Source of the DNA: Comamonadaceae bacterium
GTDB lineage: Bacteria > Pseudomonadota > Gammaproteobacteria > Burkholderiales > Burkholderiaceae_C
DNA: 11,144 bases
Assembly (NCBI GenBank): GCA_947374705.1
Contig: CANCDA010000074.1
Coordinates: 1 to 11,144 of the forward strand
Reading direction: 5' to 3'
Position numbers and translations under genes: made by a program. Below the pieces are notes generated by a model, which was not told where the DNA came from, did no database searches, and saw only the letters and a program-made list of their open reading frames with translations. Below, piece after piece: positions 6,945 through 11,144 of the stretch (the stretch's first letter is position 1; the number at the start of each line of letters is the position of its first letter).

Positions 6945-8291
6945 ATGAAACCTGTCCTGGCCTTGGTTGGTCGCCCTAATGTGGGCAAATCCACGCTGTT
7001 TAACCGACTCACCAAGTCAAGAGATGCCATCGTTGCGGACTTCGCGGGGCTCACACGAGATCGCCATTACGGCAATGGCAAACAGGGCAAGCACGAGTAC
7101 ATCGTGATTGATACGGGCGGTTTTGAGCCCGATGCCAGCAGCGGCATTTACAAAGAGATGGCCAAGCAGACGCAGCAGGCCGTGGCCGAGGCGGATGTCG
7201 TCATTTTTGTGGTCGATGCGCGTGGTGGCATCTCCAGCCAAGACCATGACATTGCCAAATACCTTCGCCGCTTGGGCAAGCCGTGCGTGTTGGCGGCCAA
7301 CAAGGCCGAGGGCATGCAAGAGGGGCGTGCGCAACTGATCGAATTTTTCGAATTGGGTTTGGGTGAGGTGTACCCCATTTCCGCGTCACACGGACAGGGC
7401 ATACGTGACCTGGTCGATTTGGCCTTGGACCCCCTCAATTTGCCCGACCCCGAGGAAGACGATGGCAGTCTGGACGCAGGCATTATCAAATTGGCGGTGG
7501 CGGGTCGGCCCAATGTGGGCAAGTCCACCTTGATCAACACCTGGCTCGGGGAAGAGCGCTTGGTGGCCTTTGATTTGCCGGGCACGACACGCGATGCGAT
7601 CTCCGTGCCCTTTGAACGCGATGGCCAGCAGTTCGAGTTGATTGACACGGCTGGCTTGCGCCGCAAAGGCCAAGTGTTTGAGGCGATTGAGAAGTTCTCC
7701 GTCGTCAAAACCTTGCAAGCCATCGAGTCTGCCAATGTGGTGCTGCTGCTGCTGGATGCGACCCAAGGCGTGACCGACCAGGACGCCCATATTGCGGGCT
7801 ACATCCTGGAGTCTGGCCGTGCAGTGGTCTTGGCGGTGAATAAATGGGACACGGTGGATGACTACCAGCGCCAATTGGTGCAGCGTTCCATCGAAACGCG
7901 CCTGACGTTTTTGAAGTTCGCGAGCCTGCATTTCATCTCCGCCAAGAAGCGCCAGGGTTTGGGGCCAGTGTGGGCCTCCATCATCCAGGCGCACAAGGCC
8001 GCCAATTGCAAGATGTCAACGCCCATCCTCACGCGCTTGCTGCTGGAGGCGGTTCAGTTCCAGACACCTAAGCGCTCAGGCATGTTCCGCCCCAAGCTGC
8101 GCTATGCGCACCAAGGGGGGATGAACCCGCCGGTGATCGTGATCCACGGCAACTCTTTGGATCATGTGCCTGAGTCGTACAAACGCTTTTTAGAAGGGCG
8201 TTTCCGCAAAGAATTTGATCTGGTGGGCACGCCTTTACGCATTCAGATGAAGACCTCGCGCAATCCTTACGCCGACAATGACCAGGATTGA
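6945..8291 (+). CDS. der: Ribosome biogenesis GTPase Der (EngA)
   Basis: Der is an essential GTPase with two G domains in tandem that is needed for 50S ribosomal subunit assembly. The first G1 P-loop is GRPNVGKS at residues 9-16, with DTGGF as G3 and NKAE at 119-122 as G4. The second P-loop is GRPNVGKS at 187-194, with DTAGLRRKG as G3 and NKWD at 299-302 as G4. The C-terminal KH-like domain covers about 355-440 (RSGMFRPKLRYAHQGG, NPPVIVIHGN). The first G4 has Glu in place of the consensus Asp, which I recall as common in betaproteobacterial Der. The 448-residue length is slightly below the E. coli protein (490) because of a shorter acidic linker between G domains. The ribosome binding site is weak (AGGC, 6933-6936). 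It is the last gene of the rlmN-to-der block. Confidence 0.96.
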   Translation: MKPVLALVGRPNVGKSTLFNRLTKSRDAIVADFAGLTRDRHYGNGKQGKHEYIVIDTGGFEPDASSGIYKEMAKQTQQAVAEADVVIFVVDARGGISSQDHDIAKYLRRLGKPCVLAANKAEGMQEGRAQLIEFFELGLGEVYPISASHGQGIRDLVDLALDPLNLPDPEEDDGSLDAGIIKLAVAGRPNVGKSTLINTWLGEERLVAFDLPGTTRDAISVPFERDGQQFELIDTAGLRRKGQVFEAIEKFSVVKTLQAIESANVVLLLLDATQGVTDQDAHIAGYILESGRAVVLAVNKWDTVDDYQRQLVQRSIETRLTFLKFASLHFISAKKRQGLGPVWASIIQAHKAANCKMSTPILTRLLLEAVQFQTPKRSGMFRPKLRYAHQGGMNPPVIVIHGNSLDHVPESYKRFLEGRFRKEFDLVGTPLRIQMKTSRNPYADNDQD

Positions 8292-8315
8292 AGAACAAGG
8301 CGCAATAAAATAAGC

Positions 8316-8342
8316 GGAACTTTTCCTTTGGGATTTGTCCTA
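8316..8342 (+). promoter_or_regulatory. Candidate sigma-E (RpoE) promoter of hfq
   Basis: GGAACTT (8316-8322, followed by TT) matches the -35 element of sigma-E promoters. After exactly 15 bases comes TCCTA (8338-8342), which fits the loose TCNNA -10 pattern. The spacing is within the range known for E. coli sigma-E promoters. Transcription would start near 8349, giving hfq a leader of about 65-70 bases. It lies in a true intergenic region in the correct orientation. The motif is short, so a chance match cannot be excluded from sequence alone. Confidence 0.45.
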
Positions 8343-8405
8343 TATCAGCTTGGCCCCTGCACCCTGTGGTAAGGTCATACACTCTTTCAACAACGCTCTA
8401 AACAC

Positions 8406-8410
8406 GGAGA
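8406..8410 (+). promoter_or_regulatory. Ribosome binding site of hfq
   Basis: GGAGA lies 5 bases before GTG 8416. It decides the start: the frame is open further upstream to a TTG at 8335, but that extension has no ribosome binding site and no likeness to Hfq. Confidence 0.75.
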
Positions 8411-8415
8411 ATATC

Positions 8416-8664
8416 GTGAACAACAAAGGTCAGTTACTTCAAGACCCCTTCCTCAATACCCTGCGCCGTGAACACGTGCCGGTCTCCATTTACTTGGTGA
8501 ACGGCATCAAATTACAAGGCCAGATTGAGTCTTTTGATCAATACGTCGTTTTGCTTCGCAACACGGTGACGCAAATGGTTTACAAACACGCCATTTCGAC
8601 CATCGTGCCGGGCCGTGCGGTTAACTTTTCTGCCGAAACCAATGAGTCCTCGCCTGCCGCTTAA
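8416..8664 (+). CDS. hfq: RNA chaperone Hfq
   Basis: Hfq forms a ring-shaped hexamer that pairs small RNAs with target mRNAs and affects RNA stability and translation. The 82-residue product begins (M)NNKGQLLQDPFLNTL. The Sm1 motif is at about 22-47 (VSIYLVNGIKLQGQIESFDQYVVLL) and the Sm2 motif YKHAIST at 56-62. RNA-binding residues are in place, offset by one from E. coli numbering: Q9, Y26, K32, Y43 (E. coli F42), K57 and H58. The rim patch reads RREH (17-20) where E. coli has RRER. The C-terminal tail after the Sm core is only about 11 residues, ending SAETNESSPAA, much shorter than in E. coli (102 residues total). The start is GTG, set by GGAGA 5 bases upstream. The stop overlaps the hflX ATG by one base (TAATG). 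Confidence 0.97.
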   Translation: MNNKGQLLQDPFLNTLRREHVPVSIYLVNGIKLQGQIESFDQYVVLLRNTVTQMVYKHAISTIVPGRAVNFSAETNESSPAA

Positions 8665-9839
8665 TGGGTGGTCGGGTGAGTGAGGTCATCGCTGCGCCCA
8701 CCATCTTGGTTGGCGTGGACTTGGGCCTTCCCCATTTTGATGCTGAACTTGAGGAATTAGGCCTGCTGGCTCAAACAGCAGGCCTCAACCCCGTTGCGCG
8801 CATCACCTGCAAGCGCAAAGCGCCCGACGCTGCCCTGTTTGTGGGCAGTGGCAAGGCCGATGAAATCAAACAACTGGCACTGCTCCATGGCGCGCAGGAA
8901 ATTTTGTTTGACCAGAGTCTGAGTCCAGCCCAGCAACGCAATTTAGAGCGGCAGATGGAACTGCCCGTCAACGACCGAACGCTGTTGATTCTGCAAATTT
9001 TTGCCCAGCGTGCGCGCAGCCATGAAGGCAAGCTCCAAGTCGAATTGGCGCGCCTGCAGTACCTCAGTACCCGCTTGGTACGACGCTGGTCACACCTGGA
9101 GCGGCAAACTGGTGGCGCAGGTGTGCGGGGGGGGCCGGGTGAGAAGCAAATTGAGCTGGATCGCCGCATGATTGGCGAGGCCATCAAGCGCACCAAGGAG
9201 CGTTTGACCAAGGTTAAAAAACAGCGTCAAACCCAGCGCCGCCAGCGCGAGCGGCGCGACGCTTTCAACATCTCGCTGGTGGGCTATACCAATGCGGGCA
9301 AAACCACACTGTTCAATGCCTTGGTCAAAGCCCGTGCTTACGCTGCCGACCAGCTATTTGCCACACTGGACACGACCACGCGTCAACTCTACCTGGGTGA
9401 CGCTGGGCGCTCTGTATCTCTGTCAGACACCGTAGGTTTTATCCGGGATTTGCCGCACGGTTTGATTGATGCCTTTCAGGCCACGCTGCAAGAGGCGGTG
9501 GATGCCGATCTCTTGCTGCATGTCGTCGATGCATCCAACCCTAATTTTCCGGAACAAATCGCTGAGGTGCAGCGGGTGTTGGTGGAAATCGGTGCGGCTG
9601 ATATTCCGCAAGTGTTGGTGTTTAACAAGCTGGACGCCATTGAAGTTGAACGCAGACCCTTGCAGGTGGAAGACAGCTACGAGGTGGATGGCGTTGCCAG
9701 TCCGCGCGTTTTTGTCAGTGCGCGACAGGGCGAAGGTGTACCGCAGTTGCGCCAGAGGCTGGCGCGAATCGTCAATGAGCTTCAAAACTCAGTACCCAAC
9801 GAGATAAATTTGATTGAAAATGACTTGACAGAAGACTGA
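8664..9839 (+). CDS. hflX: Ribosome-splitting GTPase HflX
   Basis: HflX is a ribosome-associated GTPase that splits stalled 70S ribosomes under stress such as heat. The 391-residue product has the N-terminal HflX domain (about 15-105), then a helical region ending in the family signature GGAGVRGGPGEKQIELDRR (150-168). The G domain follows: G1 GYTNAGKTT at 207-215, G3 DTVGF at 255-259, G4 NKLD at 321-324. It is somewhat shorter than the E. coli protein (426), mainly at the C-terminus. The ATG at 8664 overlaps the hfq stop and would depend on coupling. A GTG four codons on (8676), preceded by GGGTGG, is a reasonable alternative start. A run of eight G (9127-9134) lies in the signature motif, and a perfect 10-bp inverted repeat lies near the 5' end. 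The hfq-hflX-hflK order is the same as in E. coli. Confidence 0.95.
   Translation: MGGRVSEVIAAPTILVGVDLGLPHFDAELEELGLLAQTAGLNPVARITCKRKAPDAALFVGSGKADEIKQLALLHGAQEILFDQSLSPAQQRNLERQMELPVNDRTLLILQIFAQRARSHEGKLQVELARLQYLSTRLVRRWSHLERQTGGAGVRGGPGEKQIELDRRMIGEAIKRTKERLTKVKKQRQTQRRQRERRDAFNISLVGYTNAGKTTLFNALVKARAYAADQLFATLDTTTRQLYLGDAGRSVSLSDTVGFIRDLPHGLIDAFQATLQEAVDADLLLHVVDASNPNFPEQIAEVQRVLVEIGAADIPQVLVFNKLDAIEVERRPLQVEDSYEVDGVASPRVFVSARQGEGVPQLRQRLARIVNELQNSVPNEINLIENDLTED
8759..8785 (+). repeat. Perfect 10-bp inverted repeat (hairpin) near the 5' end of hflX
   Basis: AGGCCTGCTG (8759-8768) and CAGCAGGCCT (8776-8785) are exact reverse complements separated by 7 bases. In RNA this would be a GC-rich stem-loop about 95 bases into hflX. 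No T-run follows, so it is not an intrinsic terminator. It also encodes ordinary HflX residues (LGLLAQTAGL), so a coincidental origin is possible. Confidence 0.6.
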
Positions 9840-9850
9840 TTGGGCACAAT
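9825..9850 (+). promoter_or_regulatory. Weak promoter-like elements ahead of hflK
   Basis: A perfect -35 hexamer TTGACA (9825-9830) overlaps the end of hflX. CACAAT (9845-9850, 4 of 6 to TATAAT) follows, but only 14 bases away, shorter than the usual 16-18. No better -10 is seen at normal spacing. It could give hflKC some independent expression, but support is poor. Confidence 0.2.
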
Positions 9851-9891
9851 CTGCGGGTCGGACACATCAGAGACGAAAACGAGACGAAACA

Positions 9892-11144
9892 ATGAAACTC
9901 AATGCAATCGCTTTACGGCTGACAAGCTGGCCAAGCCGCCTACGGGGCATGTTCAATTTGAACGATCCGCGTTGGGGTCGCTCTGACGATGCAGCCTCTG
10001 GAAGCAACAAACCCGAAGCGGCTAAACCCGAAGGTGAAACACCTGCGCCACAACCACCACCTCCACAGCCCCCACAGAATGATGCGGGGCGAGGAAAGAA
10101 CCAAGGCCCGCCTGATTTGGACGAGCTGTGGCGTGATTTCAACCGCAAACTCGGCGGGCTTTTTGGCGGCGCTAATGGTGGATCGGGTGGCAACGGGCGT
10201 GGGCGCATGCCCGGCGGTGGTGGAAACGGTGCTGGAAACGGTGGCGGTTTTCAACCCGACATGAAGAGCGCTGGCATCGGCGCAGGCTTGATTGCCGCCG
10301 TCGTCCTGTTGATTTGGTTGGGCACGGGCTTCTTCATCGTGCAAGAGGGGCAGCAAGCCGTGATCACCCAGTTTGGCAAATACAAGTCTAGTGTGGGCGC
10401 GGGCTTTAACTGGCGGCTGCCCTACCCGATTCAGCGCCATGAACTGATCTTCGTGACCCAGATTCGTTCAGTGGATGTGGGGCGTGACAACGTCATCAAG
10501 GCCACAGGACTGCGTGAATCCGCCATGCTGACCGAAGACGAAAACATCGTCGAAATCAAGTTCGCCGTGCAGTACCGCCTGAACGACGCGCGTGCCTTCC
10601 TGTTTGAGAGCAAGAACCCTGGCGAAGCGGTGGTGCAGGCGGCTGAGACGGCGGTGCGAGAAGTGATTGGCAAGATGCGCATGGACACGGCCTTGTCAGA
10701 AGAGCGTGACCAGATTGCACCCCGTGTACGCACCTTGGTGCAAAAAATTCTGGATCAGTACAAAGTCGGCATTGAGGTTGTGGGCATCAACCTGCAACAA
10801 GGCGGTGTGCGCCCGCCCGAGCAAGTGCAAGCCGCTTTTGATGATGTGCTCAAGGCCGGCCAAGAGCGCGAACGCGCCAAGAACGAAGCCCAGGCTTACG
10901 CCAATGACGTGATTCCGCGTGCCATTGGCTCGGCATCACGCTTGAACGAAGAGGCTCAAGCCTACAAGGCCCGCATCGTGGCACAGGCGCAGGGCGATGG
11001 TCAGCGCTTCCGCTCGGTGTTGACTGAGTACCAAAAGGCGCCTCAGGTCACGCGCGACCGGCTCTATCTGGAAACCATGCAGCAGATTTATGGCAATGTG
11101 ACCAAGGTGCTGGTGGAGTCCAAGCAGGGCTCCAACCTGCTGTA
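9892..11144 (+). CDS. hflK: FtsH protease activity modulator HflK (5' part)
   Basis: This frame is open from ATG 9892 to the window end (417 codons, no stop), so the gene is cut by the boundary. HflK is an inner-membrane SPFH/band 7 protein that with HflC forms a large cage around the FtsH protease and tunes its activity. An unusually long N-terminal region comes first: a Pro/Gln stretch at 51-62, the family motif GPPDLDELWRDF at 72-83, and a Gly/Asn-rich stretch at about 88-120. One membrane segment follows at about 128-149. Then comes the periplasmic SPFH domain (GQQAVITQFGKY, LTEDENIVEIKFAVQYRL, PPEQVQAAFDDV) and a helical region with NEAQAYANDVIPRA. The last visible residues (LVESKQGSNLL) match the segment near the end of the SPFH core. 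The ribosome binding site is weak. hflC is expected just downstream. Confidence 0.95.
   Translation, partial: MKLNAIALRLTSWPSRLRGMFNLNDPRWGRSDDAASGSNKPEAAKPEGETPAPQPPPPQPPQNDAGRGKNQGPPDLDELWRDFNRKLGGLFGGANGGSGGNGRGRMPGGGGNGAGNGGGFQPDMKSAGIGAGLIAAVVLLIWLGTGFFIVQEGQQAVITQFGKYKSSVGAGFNWRLPYPIQRHELIFVTQIRSVDVGRDNVIKATGLRESAMLTEDENIVEIKFAVQYRLNDARAFLFESKNPGEAVVQAAETAVREVIGKMRMDTALSEERDQIAPRVRTLVQKILDQYKVGIEVVGINLQQGGVRPPEQVQAAFDDVLKAGQERERAKNEAQAYANDVIPRAIGSASRLNEEAQAYKARIVAQAQGDGQRFRSVLTEYQKAPQVTRDRLYLETMQQIYGNVTKVLVESKQGSNLL

Larger units (their letters stand above)
8292..8415 (+). other. der-hfq intergenic region and hfq leader
   Basis: At 124 bases this is the longest gene-free stretch in the window. 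Its first part is AT-rich and includes TAAAAT (8306-8311), a -10-like hexamer with no matching -35. It then carries the sigma-E-like promoter described separately, a TACACT hexamer (8378-8383), an AACAAC element (8389-8394) and the hfq ribosome binding site. There is no GC stem followed by a T-run, so no intrinsic terminator separates der from hfq, and readthrough is expected. Confidence 0.6.

Noticed and set aside
8335..8415. N-terminal extension of hfq from a TTG at 8335
   Set aside because: The extension does not resemble Hfq, overlaps promoter-like sequence and lacks a ribosome binding site; GTG 8416 with GGAGA fits the family start.
1..11144. Search for mobile elements, CRISPR, tRNA/rRNA genes, toxin-antitoxin or defence genes
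   Set aside because: Every long frame on the + strand is assigned to a conserved core gene; no transposase, spaced repeats or RNA gene features were seen.

Overview
The window is a stretch of ordinary, highly conserved bacterial core chromosome. All eleven genes are on the + strand, packed nearly end to end, and I saw no sign of mobile DNA, tRNA, rRNA or CRISPR. The order is rlmN(partial)-pilW-rodZ-ispG-hisS-yfgM-bamB-der-hfq-hflX-hflK(partial). This order, the moderately GC-rich coding bias, the short Hfq tail, the longer-than-E. coli IspG and the pilW-type TPR lipoprotein between rlmN and rodZ all point to a betaproteobacterium of the order Burkholderiales. It is most likely a Comamonadaceae-type organism (Rhodoferax/Polaromonas-like). 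The order-level call is firm; the family is an inference.

Layout. 1-648: 3' half of rlmN (23S rRNA/tRNA adenine C2-methyltransferase). 652-1488: pilW/pilF, a TPR lipoprotein for type IV pili. 1481-2446: rodZ, membrane-anchored cell-shape protein. 2446-3720: ispG, Fe-S enzyme of the MEP isoprenoid pathway. 3730-5043: hisS, histidyl-tRNA synthetase. 5105-5782: yfgM, membrane-anchored TPR protein linked to secretion. 5779-6921: bamB, outer-membrane assembly lipoprotein. 6945-8291: der, double-GTPase ribosome assembly factor. 8416-8664: hfq, RNA chaperone. 8664-9839: hflX, ribosome-rescue GTPase. 9892-end: 5' part of hflK, the SPFH partner of FtsH. Four junctions overlap (pilW/rodZ, rodZ/ispG, yfgM/bamB, hfq/hflX), which argues for cotranscription and translational coupling.

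The genes fall into two blocks: translation, envelope and isoprenoid functions (rlmN to der), and RNA and protein quality control (hfq-hflX-hflK). In E. coli these blocks lie in separate operons. Here they meet at the longest gene-free gap in the window, 124 nt between der and hfq. That gap holds a good match to a sigma-E (extracytoplasmic stress) promoter, which is the most testable regulatory observation here. A second notable signal is a perfect 10-bp inverted repeat near the start of hflX that could form a strong hairpin just after hfq.

I found no previously undescribed system. The findings are regulatory candidates and protein-level details inside a well-known locus.
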